From positions 496,001 to 560,000 of the forward strand of contig CAWFUR010000011.1 in NCBI GenBank assembly GCA_963819115.1: a stretch of 64,000 nucleotides of DNA, written 5' to 3'. Below the pieces are notes generated by a model, which saw only the letters and a list, made by a program, of their open reading frames with translations, was not told where the DNA came from and searched no databases. Below, one piece after another: positions 52,022 to 60,610 of this stretch. This DNA is from JACVRW01 sp963819115. Its GTDB lineage: Bacteria; Actinomycetota; Thermoleophilia; Solirubrobacterales; Thermoleophilaceae. How positions within the stretch are numbered: position 1 is the stretch's first letter; each line of letters begins with the position of its first letter. A program made the position numbers and the translations under genes.

Positions 52022-52662
52022 TGGAGAACGCCGGCGAGGACCGTTTCGACCGCCGCTTCGAGCTGGCGGCCACCCTGCTGCTCGCGATCGCGGCGGTGGC
52101 CACCGCCTGGGCGGCCTACCAATCGGCGAGTTGGCACGGCGAGCAGGCGAAGGCCCAGAGCGCATCGATCGCTGCCCGCGTCGAGTCCACACGCGCGGCG
52201 AGCGTGGCAAATCAGCAGCAGCAGATCGACGTTTCGCTGTTCACGCAGTGGGTGGACGCCTACGCGCGCGACGAGACCGAGCTCGCCGCCTTCTATCGCA
52301 GGCGGTTTCGTGTCGAGTTCCGGCCGGCGTTCGGCGCATGGGTCGCGACCCGGCCACGGAAGAATCGCAATGCGCCGCTCTCGCCTTTCGCCATGCCTCA
52401 GTACAGGCTTGCCGCGACCGCGAAGGCGAACCGCCTGGAGGTGCAGGCCGCCGCGTTCTCCGAGCGGGTGGGGAACCTCATCCAGCGGGCCGACAACTAC
52501 TCGTTGGCCGGCGTGCTGTTCGCCGTATCGCTCTTCTTCGCGGGCATCAGCACACGGTTGCACTCGCGCATGCCACGGGTCGTCGTTCTCGGGCTCGGCT
52601 ATGTCCTGTTCCTCGGCACGGTGATCTGGATCACGACGTTCCCGGTTAGCCTCTCCGTGTAG
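52021..52662 (+). CDS. Membrane protein of unknown function, DUF4337-like
   Basis: This encodes about 213 residues. One helix lies near the N-terminus (FELAATLLLAIAAVATAWAAYQSA), then a long helical soluble region with many Ala and Arg, and two helices at the end (LAGVLFAVSLFFAGIST; VVVLGLGYVLFLGTVIWITTF). The WAAYQSASWHGEQA segment is typical of a small bacterial membrane family. The ATG shares a base with the stop of the DUF4239 gene. GTG 51988 would be a longer start. Confidence 0.7.
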   Translation: MENAGEDRFDRRFELAATLLLAIAAVATAWAAYQSASWHGEQAKAQSASIAARVESTRAASVANQQQQIDVSLFTQWVDAYARDETELAAFYRRRFRVEFRPAFGAWVATRPRKNRNAPLSPFAMPQYRLAATAKANRLEVQAAAFSERVGNLIQRADNYSLAGVLFAVSLFFAGISTRLHSRMPRVVVLGLGYVLFLGTVIWITTFPVSLSV

Positions 52663-52664
52663 CG

Positions 52665-53528
52665 GTGCATTCCAATGCGGTGGAGATTCCCGGGGGCGAG
52701 TTCCTCATGGGTGAGGTGGGGCCCCTCGCATACCCGGGCGACGGGGAGGGCCCCGTCCGCCGGATTCGGCTCGACCCGTTCCGTATGGACGCGTACGCCG
52801 TCTCGAACGTGGACTTCACCGGCTTCGTCGAGGCCACCGGCCACGTGACCGAGGCCGAGCGCTTCGGCTGGTCGTTCGTGTTCGCCGGGCTCCTGCCGGA
52901 CGACTTCCCGCCCACGCGTGCCGCCGTCCACGCGCCGTGGTGGCGGCAGGTGGAGGGCGCGGACTGGCGCAGGCCGGAGGGGGAGGGATCCGATCTCGAG
53001 GACCGTGCGAACCACCCCGTGGTTCACGTGAGCTGGAACGACGCACAGGCCTACTGCGCGTGGTCGGGGACGCGACTGCCCACCGAGGCCGAATGGGAGT
53101 ACGCGGCACGCGGGGGCCTCGAGGGGCAACCGTTCCCCTGGGGCGACGAGCTGGAGCCGGGCGGCGAGCACCGCATGAATGTCTGGCAGGGGACCTTCCC
53201 TCAGGAGAACAGCCTTGCCGACGGCTTCTACGGAACCTGCGCCGTGGCCGAGTTCCCGGCGAACGGCTACGGGCTCCACAACATGACCGGAAACGTCTGG
53301 GAGTGGTGCCAGGACTGGTACCACCCCGATTTCCACACGCGCGACAGGCGCACGAACCCGGAGGGTCCGCCCCGCGGGACGAACCGGTCGACGCGCGGGG
53401 GGTCCTACCTCTGCCACCACTCGTACTGCCGGCGCTACCGCGTGTCGGCGCGAAACTCCCTGACGCCCGACTCGACGACGGGGAACACGGGATTCCGCTG
53501 CGTGAGCCAAATCACCCGGAACGGATGA
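52665..53528 (+). CDS. Formylglycine-generating enzyme (sulfatase modifying factor)
   Basis: This encodes 287 residues. FGE oxidises the Cys of CxPxR in sulfatases to formylglycine using copper and O2. Motifs are IPGGEFLMGEVG, VVHVSWNDAQAYCAWSG, RLPTEAEWEYAARGG, NMTGNVWEWCQDWY and GGSYLCHHSYCRRYRVSARN, with the active Cys pair Cys250 and Cys255. A divergent sulfatase gene 1.6 kb away carries the matching CSPTR. It starts at GTG 52665, two bases after the previous stop. Confidence 0.93.
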   Translation: MHSNAVEIPGGEFLMGEVGPLAYPGDGEGPVRRIRLDPFRMDAYAVSNVDFTGFVEATGHVTEAERFGWSFVFAGLLPDDFPPTRAAVHAPWWRQVEGADWRRPEGEGSDLEDRANHPVVHVSWNDAQAYCAWSGTRLPTEAEWEYAARGGLEGQPFPWGDELEPGGEHRMNVWQGTFPQENSLADGFYGTCAVAEFPANGYGLHNMTGNVWEWCQDWYHPDFHTRDRRTNPEGPPRGTNRSTRGGSYLCHHSYCRRYRVSARNSLTPDSTTGNTGFRCVSQITRNG

Positions 53529-53585
53529 TGCACGCCCCACGCCGCATGGCAGAATCGCCTGCGACCGCCAACGAACGGAGGATGG

Positions 53586-54032
53586 ATGGAAGGTCACGAC
53601 GAGGAACTGGGCCCGATCGACATCGTGGTGATCGCCTGGCCGGCCGGCGCCCCGATGACTGGGGAGGCCTTTCCACTGCTCCTGGATCTGGTGGACCGCG
53701 GCATCGTCCGCGTGCTCGACGCGATGCTCGTGAAGAAGGAGGAGGACGGCTCGTTCGCCGGCTTTGAGGCGAAGGACCTCGATGCGCAGGGCGTCGGGGA
53801 CTTCACCGTCTTCGAGGGCGCCTCCTCCGGACTGCTCGGAGACGACGACGCGGCGACGGCCGCAGAGGCGATCGAGCCGGGCAGCGCAGCGGCGGTGATC
53901 GTCTACGAGAACCGCTGGGCGGGCCCGTTCGCAGCCGCCGTTCGCCGCAACGGCGGGGTGCTGGTGGCCAACCAGCGAATTCCCGCGGCGGAAGTGATGG
54001 ATGCCCTCGACGCTGCCGAAGCAGCGTCCTAA
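53586..54032 (+). CDS. DUF6325-type small stress-associated protein
   Basis: This encodes 148 residues. The family pattern GPIDIVVIAWPAG, LLLDLVDRGIVRVLDAMLV and AAAVIVYENRWAGPFAAAVRR is clear, as are acidic runs (LLGDDDAATAAEAIEPG). Proteins like it accompany SHOCT and PLDc_N small proteins in actinobacteria, as they do here. The molecular role is unknown. A GGAGG sequence is placed 5-9 bases before the ATG. Confidence 0.8.
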   Translation: MEGHDEELGPIDIVVIAWPAGAPMTGEAFPLLLDLVDRGIVRVLDAMLVKKEEDGSFAGFEAKDLDAQGVGDFTVFEGASSGLLGDDDAATAAEAIEPGSAAAVIVYENRWAGPFAAAVRRNGGVLVANQRIPAAEVMDALDAAEAAS

Positions 54033-54049
54033 CCGAAAGGACGACTCGA

Positions 54050-54319
54050 ATGCCCGGACTTCTTCGAGGCGTGGCCCGCACGGCCGTCATCGCCGGTACC
54101 GCCACCTCCGTGTCAAACCGCGTGAGCCGCCGCCAGGCAAACCGCTGGGCGGAACAGGACTATCAGGAGGCTCCGCCGCAACAGGCGCCGGCACCCGTTG
54201 CCGCCGCGCCCGCCGAGGACCGCGTGCAGCAGCTCAAGGATCTGGCCGACCTCAAGGACCAGGGGGTGCTGACCGAGGAGGAGTTCGCGGCCGAGAAGGC
54301 GCGCATCCTCGCGAGTTGA
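54050..54319 (+). CDS. SHOCT-domain small protein
   Basis: This encodes 89 residues. A short basic N-terminal part (RTAVIAGTATSVSNRVSRRQ) is followed by a Pro/Ala linker and a SHOCT motif: VQQLKDLADLKDQGVLTEEEFAAEKARIL. SHOCT is thought to mediate oligomerisation or binding. It directly follows the DUF6325 gene (17 bases) with an AAAGGACG ribosome-binding sequence, so the two are probably one transcript. Confidence 0.88.
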   Translation: MPGLLRGVARTAVIAGTATSVSNRVSRRQANRWAEQDYQEAPPQQAPAPVAAAPAEDRVQQLKDLADLKDQGVLTEEEFAAEKARILAS

Positions 54320-54327
54320 GGATGCGC

Positions 54328-54612
54328 CTAGGGCGCCGTGACGTTGTGGCGCCGCAGGTAGTCAAGGTAGAACGGCCGCAGCATCTCGGCGACCTCGCCC
54401 TTGCCCGAGTCCGTCACGTCGTCGAGGTGGGCCCTCATCGTGCCCGCATCGGCCGTCGCTTCGACGATGTCGCCGGCCTGGGCCTCGGCCACCGGGAGCA
54501 CCTGAATCAGCTGCCAGAAGAATCCGACGTCCAGGTGGTGGCGCGCACGGCTCACCGCAAGGTCGTGGAGCTCCTTGGACGAGAGCTGTTCGAGTCCGTC
54601 GTCGCTTGGCAT
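54328..54612 (-). CDS. Small conserved helical protein, function unknown
   Basis: This encodes 94 residues. The pattern LSSKELHDLAVSRARHHLDVGFFWQLIQ followed by PVAEAQAGDIVEA, and the end RPFYLDYLRRHN, are features I associate with a widespread actinobacterial hypothetical family. All helical, no membrane span. It converges with the SHOCT gene (eight-base gap) and diverges from the PLDc_N gene. No function is assigned. Confidence 0.65.
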   Translation of the reverse strand: MPSDDGLEQLSSKELHDLAVSRARHHLDVGFFWQLIQVLPVAEAQAGDIVEATADAGTMRAHLDDVTDSGKGEVAEMLRPFYLDYLRRHNVTAP

Positions 54613-54650
54613 CGACCTGACACTAGCCGCCCTACGAAAAGGAGATGTGG

Positions 54651-54917
54651 ATGGTCGTCATCGCAGCATCCACCGCAGTGTGGATCTTCATCCTCGTGCC
54701 GCTCGCAATCGTCTGGGCGGCTGGGGTTTGGGACATCGTTCGCAGTCACCGGTCGGGCTGGACCACCGTCGGATGGTTGCTGGCGGTGATCTTCCTCCCC
54801 GTGGTCGGGAGCATCGTCTACTGGACCCTGCGCAAGCCCACCGAGAAGGACATCCAGCGGGCCAAGGCCGCCGCGGCCGAGCGGCCGCGCAGCCGGCAGC
54901 CGGGTGCGGGTCTCTGA
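54651..54917 (+). CDS. PLDc_N-domain small membrane protein
   Basis: This encodes about 88 residues. Two helices (VWIFILVPLAIVWAAGVWDIV; VGWLLAVIFLPVVGSIVYWTL) separated by RSHRSGWTTVG are the phospholipase D N-terminal-like membrane unit found alone in many actinobacterial proteins. A basic tail follows. ATG 54651 is favoured because AAAGGAG lies seven bases upstream; ATG 54645 is nearly adjacent to the site. Function is unknown. Confidence 0.82.
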   Translation: MVVIAASTAVWIFILVPLAIVWAAGVWDIVRSHRSGWTTVGWLLAVIFLPVVGSIVYWTLRKPTEKDIQRAKAAAAERPRSRQPGAGL

Positions 54918-54983
54918 GCCGGTCCCGCGATCTCACCCGGTTCGAGTGATGCGTAGCCGGGCGCAACCGGCTTTGATCGGACC

Positions 54984-56357
54984 ATGGCCCACCCGAGCGC
55001 AGACGAACTGGCCGGCCGTTACGGCAACCGCTTCCTGACCGAGGAGGTGCCCAAGCAACAGCTTCCTGAACGCGGCATGACCGGTCTGGACGCCATGCGG
55101 CTGATCGGGGAGGAGTTGTTCCTGGACGGCGATCCGCAACACAACCTCGCGACGTTCGTGACCACCTGGATGGAGCCCGAGGCCCAGCGGATCATCGCCG
55201 AGAACCTCCATCGCAACTTCATCGATCACGCGGAGTACCCCCGGACCGCCGAGATCGAGCAGCGCTGCATTCGGATGCTGGCCGGTCTGTTCCATGCGCC
55301 GGGGGAGACCACCGGGGCGCGCACCCAGGGCTCCTCCGAGGCGATCATGCTCGGCGCCCTGTCACTGAAGTGGAACTGGCGCAAGCGCCGTGAGGCGGCG
55401 GGCCGGCCCGTGGACCGGCCGAACCTGGTGTTCGGCGGCGATGTGCACGTCGTGTGGGAGAAGTTCTGCCGCTACTTCGACGTGGAGCCGCGAATCGTTC
55501 CGCTCGCGGAGCACAAGTACACGATCGGGCCCGAGGACGTGGAGCCCCATGTGGACGAGAACACGATCGGCGTGGCCGCCGTGCTCGGCACCACCTTCAC
55601 CGGGCACAAGGACGACATCGTCGGCATCAACAAGCTCCTCGCCGACATAGAGAACGACACGGGGCTGTATGTGCCCCTGCACGTGGACGCGGCCAGCGGC
55701 GGCTTCGTCTGGCCGTTTCTCTACCCCGACTCCAAGTGGGACTTCCGGCTCAGCCACGTTCGCTCCATCAACGTGTCCGGGCACAAGTATGGCCTGGTCT
55801 ACCCCGGCATCGGCTGGCTGATCTTCCGCGAGAAGAGCGACCTGAACGAGGACCTCGTTTTCTACGAGAACTACCTCGGGAAGACAGACGCGACCTTCAC
55901 GCTCAACTTCTCCACCGGTTCAGCGATGGTGCTGGCCCAGTACTACAACCTCATCCGGTACGGCCGCGAGGGCTACACGTACATCATGGAGGGCATGCAG
56001 AAGAACGCTGCCGCCCTCGCCGAGGCGGTCCAGGCGTGCGGTCCCTTCGAGCTGATCGGGCAGGACGAGGAGCGGTTGCCGCTGCTCGCGTTCAAGCTCG
56101 GGGAGCCCATGAGCTACGACGAGTTCGACATCGCCTGGCAGCTATCCGCCGAGCGCGGCTGGATGGTTCCCGCCTACACCCTCCCGCCCAATGCCCAGCA
56201 CGTGAAGGTGATGCGCGCCCTGGTGAAGGAGACGCTGAGTCGCGAGATGGTGGACACCCTCGCCGACGACATCGCGCTGGCCTGTCAGACGCTGCACGAG
56301 AAGGGCGGGGCCCACGAATCCGAGCGCCGGCAGGTCAAGACCGCGACGGGGTACTGA
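54984..56357 (+). CDS. gadB: Glutamate decarboxylase
   Basis: This encodes 457 residues of the PLP-dependent group II decarboxylases. Motifs are AEIEQRCIRMLAGLFHAP, GARTQGSSEAIMLGAL, LHVDAASGGFVWPF and INVSGHKYGLVYPGIGWL with the PLP Lys in HKYG. It turns glutamate into GABA with consumption of a proton and is used in acid resistance or osmotic stress. No GABA antiporter is nearby. The gene is single, with weak spacing before it. Confidence 0.93.
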   Translation: MAHPSADELAGRYGNRFLTEEVPKQQLPERGMTGLDAMRLIGEELFLDGDPQHNLATFVTTWMEPEAQRIIAENLHRNFIDHAEYPRTAEIEQRCIRMLAGLFHAPGETTGARTQGSSEAIMLGALSLKWNWRKRREAAGRPVDRPNLVFGGDVHVVWEKFCRYFDVEPRIVPLAEHKYTIGPEDVEPHVDENTIGVAAVLGTTFTGHKDDIVGINKLLADIENDTGLYVPLHVDAASGGFVWPFLYPDSKWDFRLSHVRSINVSGHKYGLVYPGIGWLIFREKSDLNEDLVFYENYLGKTDATFTLNFSTGSAMVLAQYYNLIRYGREGYTYIMEGMQKNAAALAEAVQACGPFELIGQDEERLPLLAFKLGEPMSYDEFDIAWQLSAERGWMVPAYTLPPNAQHVKVMRALVKETLSREMVDTLADDIALACQTLHEKGGAHESERRQVKTATGY

Positions 56358-57312
56358 CCGGAGTGATGCTGACCTCGAACGCCGCCCGGTAGCTCTCTCC
56401 CGGGGCCACGACGATCAGGTCAGGACCACCCCGGACCAGCGCGTTCGCAGGCGCGGTCATCGGCTCGAAACACACGAAATCACTCCCCGGGGGGGCATAG
56501 ACCTGCGCGAAGGGATAGCCACGCACAAAGGTGAGAGACAACTCCCCTTCCCGGTCGCCGAGCAGGAAACGCCCGGGCGGGACGAGACCGGCGAAGCCGT
56601 CGTCCCATTCGGTGTCCTCGAGCGGTCGAGTGCCCGGCTCGAAGGGCGCACTCTCGCCGGTCGGAATCATCGAAAGGTCGTGAAGCAGACTCTGCCGGAC
56701 CGGCAGGGTCACCCGCGCGTCCGCGCGCGAGCCTCCCGGGATCCGAAGGTAGGGATGGAACCCGAACGAGACCGGGACCGCGGCCTCTCCGGTCGGCGCC
56801 AGCGTGATCGTGATCTCGATCGCGCGTCCGGTGAGCACCGCCTCGTACTCGAGCCGGTGCGGAAACGGGAAGATCGGGAACGCCCTGTGCGCCGGCTCCC
56901 AAGAAAGCTCTGCCCGCAGGAAGGCCCTGTCTTCGTCGGCGGTCGCCGCCAGCACGTCCCATTGGAGGAGTGCGGGCAGCGCCCCATGGATCGGCAGTCC
57001 GTTGTGATCGCGATCGGTCAGCGGGGTGTGGCGCGGCAGGGCCACGTGAGTCCCCGCGACGGCGTAGTCGGAACCGCTGAGACGGTTGGCCCAGGGATGA
57101 AGCAGGGGAATGCCCATCGTGGCTCCGCGCTCCCGGTACGCGCGCAGGCCGTCGTTGGTGGCAAGCAACTCCCGGCCGCCCTGGGTGAGCGAGTGGAGGA
57201 CCAGGTTCGCGCTGGGCGCGAACGCCGCGGTCAGGCCGTCCGGTCCCGGGGCGCTGAGCTCGATGGTCTCAAGACCCTCGACTTCGGATTCGGTGGTCGA
57301 GTAGGAAGTCAT
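56335..57312 (-). CDS. Aldose 1-epimerase family protein
   Basis: This encodes 325 residues, a galactose-mutarotase beta-sandwich. Expected landmarks are GIPLLHPWANRLSG, NGLPIHGALP, SFGFHPYLRIPGG (catalytic His) and FVCFEPMTAPANAL (catalytic Glu). The subgroup is D-hexose-6-phosphate epimerase/GalM-like. Its end overlaps the gadB end by 23 bases on opposite strands. ATG 57312 is chosen from length and the first strand. Confidence 0.88.
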   Translation of the reverse strand: MTSYSTTESEVEGLETIELSAPGPDGLTAAFAPSANLVLHSLTQGGRELLATNDGLRAYRERGATMGIPLLHPWANRLSGSDYAVAGTHVALPRHTPLTDRDHNGLPIHGALPALLQWDVLAATADEDRAFLRAELSWEPAHRAFPIFPFPHRLEYEAVLTGRAIEITITLAPTGEAAVPVSFGFHPYLRIPGGSRADARVTLPVRQSLLHDLSMIPTGESAPFEPGTRPLEDTEWDDGFAGLVPPGRFLLGDREGELSLTFVRGYPFAQVYAPPGSDFVCFEPMTAPANALVRGGPDLIVVAPGESYRAAFEVSITPVSTPSRS

Positions 57313-57382
57313 GACTCCGGAGGTGCGGTCGCCGAGTCCATCACGCGGGGGTCTGCGACGCATCACCCCATGCGGGTGAGCC

Positions 57383-58234
57383 GTGCCGCCGGGACCCGGC
57401 GAGGAGGACAGCACGTTCTTATTTGAGCGAAGCAGCCTTGTCCTCGCGTTGATCCTCTTTGCGATCGTGCTCGGAACGACCGTGCTCGGACTCGTGCTCG
57501 GTCGCAACCTCCGCCATCTGTCCGACAGCCTCACCGAGCCGTTCGCCGTACTCCAGGCGTCGCTGCTCGGCGTGGTCGGACTGATCCTGGCCTTCGGGCT
57601 CGCGCTGGCCGTGGACCGCTATGAGTCCCGCCGCGCGGCGATCGTCACCGAGGCCAACGCCGTCGGGACGACATACCTGCGGGCCCAGACCCTCCCGGAG
57701 CCGAGCCGGAGCCGATCGCTCAGCCTGCTGCCCCGCTATACCGGAACCGCCATCCGTCTGTCCAGGTCGGTGCCGAGCAGCGCCCAGGCGCGGGCGGCGG
57801 ACGCCAACGGCCAGCGCATCGAGCGCACGCTCTGGAGACTCGCCGCGCACGAGATGAGCGCGGCGCCCACCGCGAGCGCTCCACGGCTCTACGTCGAGAC
57901 GCTCAACGACATGATCGACGCGGACTCCGCCCGGGTGTCCGCCTTGGACAACCGCGTACCCACAGCCGTGCTGATCCTGGAGGTCGCCGGGGCGGCCCTG
58001 GCCCTGGGGCTACTCGCCGCCTACCTCGCTGTCCTCGGCGGGCGAGCCACGGCCGCGGTCCTGCTCGCCGCGGGTCTGGTGGCTCTGCTGCTCCTGGTCA
58101 CGTTCGACCTCGACCGGCCCACACGCGGCTTCATCCGCGTTCCCGCGACGCCGCTCACGGACCTCCGGACATCTATGGAGCTGCCCCCGGCGGCGGCACC
58201 GCCTCCCCTCGCGGGGCCTCGGTCTCCTCAATGA
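57383..58234 (+). CDS. DUF4239-type (bestrophin-like) membrane protein
   Basis: This encodes 283 residues. Helices are SLVLALILFAIVLGTTVLGLVLG and FAVLQASLLGVVGLILAFGLALAV, and near the end VLILEVAGAALALGLLAAYLAVL and TAAVLLAAGLVALLLLVTFDL. The signature AVDRYESRRAAIVTEANAVGTTYLRAQTLP is typical of DUF4239. The C-terminal tail is Pro/Ala-rich and overlaps the end of cydB on the opposite strand by 62 bases. Paralogous in type to 51191. Confidence 0.82.
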   Translation: MPPGPGEEDSTFLFERSSLVLALILFAIVLGTTVLGLVLGRNLRHLSDSLTEPFAVLQASLLGVVGLILAFGLALAVDRYESRRAAIVTEANAVGTTYLRAQTLPEPSRSRSLSLLPRYTGTAIRLSRSVPSSAQARAADANGQRIERTLWRLAAHEMSAAPTASAPRLYVETLNDMIDADSARVSALDNRVPTAVLILEVAGAALALGLLAAYLAVLGGRATAAVLLAAGLVALLLLVTFDLDRPTRGFIRVPATPLTDLRTSMELPPAAAPPPLAGPRSPQ

Positions 58235-59222
58235 GACCTCGCTGAGTCAGCGTGTAGAGGAGTCCGATCGACGGCAGCACGAGCACGACCGCGACGCCGA
58301 AGACGATCAGGATCATCGTGAGCGTCGCGCTGGTCGCGGCCCCGTCGGCGATCGTGAGCTTCTGCGGAAGCAGGTACGGGTACTGCGCCACGCCCCAGCC
58401 CCAGACCACGGCCACCACGGCACCCACGGCCAGTGGACGGGAGCCGCGGGGAGCGCCGCGGCGGAGGAGCACCACAACCCCGAGCCCGCATAGGGCGGAC
58501 AGGATCACGAGCGGCAGGCCCTCGTGCGTCAGGCCGTGGTAGAGATACTCCGCGTCGGAGTTGAGAACGACGATGCCGGCCACGGCCAGCGCTCCCGTCG
58601 CGAGTCCGGCAGCGAGCGCGCGCGTCGTGAAGTAGCTCTCGAGGTCTTCGCTCCCGGCACGGCGGGCGTCGCTCACGAGGAACACCGCGGAGAGGTAGGC
58701 GCAGGTGGCCACGAACAGCACGCCCACCATCACGGACACGGGGTTCAGCCAGCTGCTCACGGGATCCCCGGCGGCGTTTCCGACGGGCACCCTTCCCGAC
58801 GCCACGGCACCCACCACGGTCCCCATGAAGAACGGCGTGAGGAGCGACGAGAGACCGAACAGCCGAGTGGCCATCCGTCGTCCCCTCAGCCTGCCCGCGG
58901 TGTGCTGAAACGCGAATCCCGAGCCTCTCAGGACGATGCCGAGTGCGGCAAGGCTGAGCGGGATGAACAGCGTCGAGAAGATCGAGGCGAACGCGTCCGA
59001 GAACGCCGTCCAGAGCACCACCAGGGCGAAGATGAGCCAAACGTGATTCGCCTCCCAGACCGGTCCGATCGCCCAGTCGATCAGCTCGCGAGCCCGGCCG
59101 CCGCGCTCGCCGTCACCGGCCACCAGCGCCCAGAAGCCCGCGCCGAAGTCGGCGCCGCCGAAGACCGCGTAGAAGGTCACCCCGACCCAGAGCACCACGG
59201 CCACGGCGTCGGCGCTGCTCAA
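58173..59222 (-). CDS. cydB: Cytochrome bd oxidase subunit II
   Basis: This encodes 349 residues with eight or nine helices. Signatures are VLWVGVTFYAVFGGADFGAGFW, PVWEANHVWLIFALVVLWTAF and FQHTAGRLRG. It supports the haem-carrying CydA in quinol oxidation with high O2 affinity. It starts at TTG 59222, overlapping the cydA stop (TTGA). The acidic/proline tail (EETEAPRGEAVPPPGAAP) is antisense to the end of the DUF4239 gene. Confidence 0.93.
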   Translation of the reverse strand: MSSADAVAVVLWVGVTFYAVFGGADFGAGFWALVAGDGERGGRARELIDWAIGPVWEANHVWLIFALVVLWTAFSDAFASIFSTLFIPLSLAALGIVLRGSGFAFQHTAGRLRGRRMATRLFGLSSLLTPFFMGTVVGAVASGRVPVGNAAGDPVSSWLNPVSVMVGVLFVATCAYLSAVFLVSDARRAGSEDLESYFTTRALAAGLATGALAVAGIVVLNSDAEYLYHGLTHEGLPLVILSALCGLGVVVLLRRGAPRGSRPLAVGAVVAVVWGWGVAQYPYLLPQKLTIADGAATSATLTMILIVFGVAVVLVLPSIGLLYTLTQRGLIEETEAPRGEAVPPPGAAP

Positions 59223-60610
59223 CGCGGGTCTCCTCCGGAGAGCGCCGGCGGCGGAACGCTCGGAGGCGGCGCGTAGGGCACGTCGTCCCCGTCGTCCTCC
59301 TCGCGCCATCGCCGCGCCATCGCCCGCAGCGTCACCACCGTCGCGATTCCCAGCACCGTGTAGAGCACGAGCGCGATCGAGAAGGTCACCCAGACCCCGC
59401 TGGCCCCGGTGCTCGCGTCCTTGGTCCGCATCACGTTGTAGACGATCCACGGCTGGCGCCCGACCTCGGTCACGATCCAGCCGCTCTCCATTGCCACGAT
59501 CGCCCCGATGCCGGACACGGCCACGGCACGCAGGAACCAGTGCGTTCGAGGTATGTCGCGCCTGCGAAACCAGGAGAACGCGAGCCACAGGGCGAGCCCC
59601 ATGAGGGCGGTGCCGACCCCGACCATGATGTCGAAGGCCCAGTGGAGCATCGTGTTCGCGGGCGGGCGATCGTCGGGCGGCACGGTGTCCAGGCCCGTGA
59701 CCTGCGTGTCGGTGCTGAAGCCCACGAGCCACGAGTCGAGACCCGGAATCCCGATCCCGCCCTTCACGCCGTCGGAGGTGCAGCGACCGAAGATGTACTC
59801 CGTGACGTGGGTGTGGGTCTGCTGCACGCACTCCATTCCCGCGAACTTGATCGGCTGGTCCTTTGCGATCGAGCGAGCGGCCGTATCGCCCACGCCGAGT
59901 TGGATCGGGGTGGCGATGCAGGCGACGGTGAGCGGGATCAGCAGACCCAGCCGGTGGTGGCGGTCGCGTCGCCCGCGGAGCATTCCCACGGCGTACACGG
60001 ACGCGACCAGGAAGCCGGTGACCATGTAGGCGGCGAGGAGCATGTGCGGCACCTCGTAGGGCACCGCCGGGTTGAAGATCACCTTGAGGGGGTCCACGTC
60101 CGTGACGTCGCCTCCCGAGAGCGTGTAGCCCTGCGGCTGGTTCATCCAGGAGTTCACCGCGACCACCGAGAACGCGCCTCCGATTCCCGTGATCGCGATC
60201 GGCACACCGGTCCAGAAATGCGCCCATCCCGACAGGCGCTTCCAGCCGAAGATGTAGATGGCGATGAAGATCGCCTCGAGGAAGAAGAAGATGCCCTCGA
60301 TGCCGAACAGGATCCCGAAGACCTCACCGAACTTCCCGGTGAAGGCCGGCCACAGGAGACCGAACTCGAACGACAGCACCGTGCCGGTCACCGCGCCGAC
60401 CGCGAAGGTCACGGCCGCCACCTTGGACCAGCGCCGGGCGAGCAGCAGCGCCGCCTCGTCGTCCCGGCGCAGCCCGATGTAGTTCGCGATCAGCATCATC
60501 GCCGGGAAGGCCACGCCAAGGGAGGCGAGGACGATGTGGAACCCCAGCGTGAACGCCATCTGGCTCCGCGCCGCCTCGAGCTCCGAGGCGATGGGTAGGA
60601 CGTTGCTCAG
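59219..60610 (-). CDS. cydA: Cytochrome bd oxidase subunit I, likely CTG start
   Basis: This encodes about 463 residues. Motifs include RSQMAFTLGFHIVLASLG (haem b595 His), FGILFGIEGIFFFLEAIFIA, GGAFSVVAVNSWMNQPQG and MESGWIVTEVGRQPW. The usual N-terminus before RSQMAF (here SNVLPIASELEAA) is encoded upstream of ATG 60559 and would need a CTG start at 60610, which overlaps the ndh stop in CTGA, just like the other four-base couplings. ATG 60559 is the conservative start but loses the first part of helix 1. The Q-loop is short. Confidence 0.9.
   Translation of the reverse strand: MSNVLPIASELEAARSQMAFTLGFHIVLASLGVAFPAMMLIANYIGLRRDDEAALLLARRWSKVAAVTFAVGAVTGTVLSFEFGLLWPAFTGKFGEVFGILFGIEGIFFFLEAIFIAIYIFGWKRLSGWAHFWTGVPIAITGIGGAFSVVAVNSWMNQPQGYTLSGGDVTDVDPLKVIFNPAVPYEVPHMLLAAYMVTGFLVASVYAVGMLRGRRDRHHRLGLLIPLTVACIATPIQLGVGDTAARSIAKDQPIKFAGMECVQQTHTHVTEYIFGRCTSDGVKGGIGIPGLDSWLVGFSTDTQVTGLDTVPPDDRPPANTMLHWAFDIMVGVGTALMGLALWLAFSWFRRRDIPRTHWFLRAVAVSGIGAIVAMESGWIVTEVGRQPWIVYNVMRTKDASTGASGVWVTFSIALVLYTVLGIATVVTLRAMARRWREEDDGDDVPYAPPPSVPPPALSGGDPR

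Noticed and set aside
48706..54917. Horizontally acquired island around the sulfatase
   Set aside because: There is no integrase, tRNA, direct repeat or obvious change in codon use that I could judge by eye. A GC-content and codon plot would be needed.
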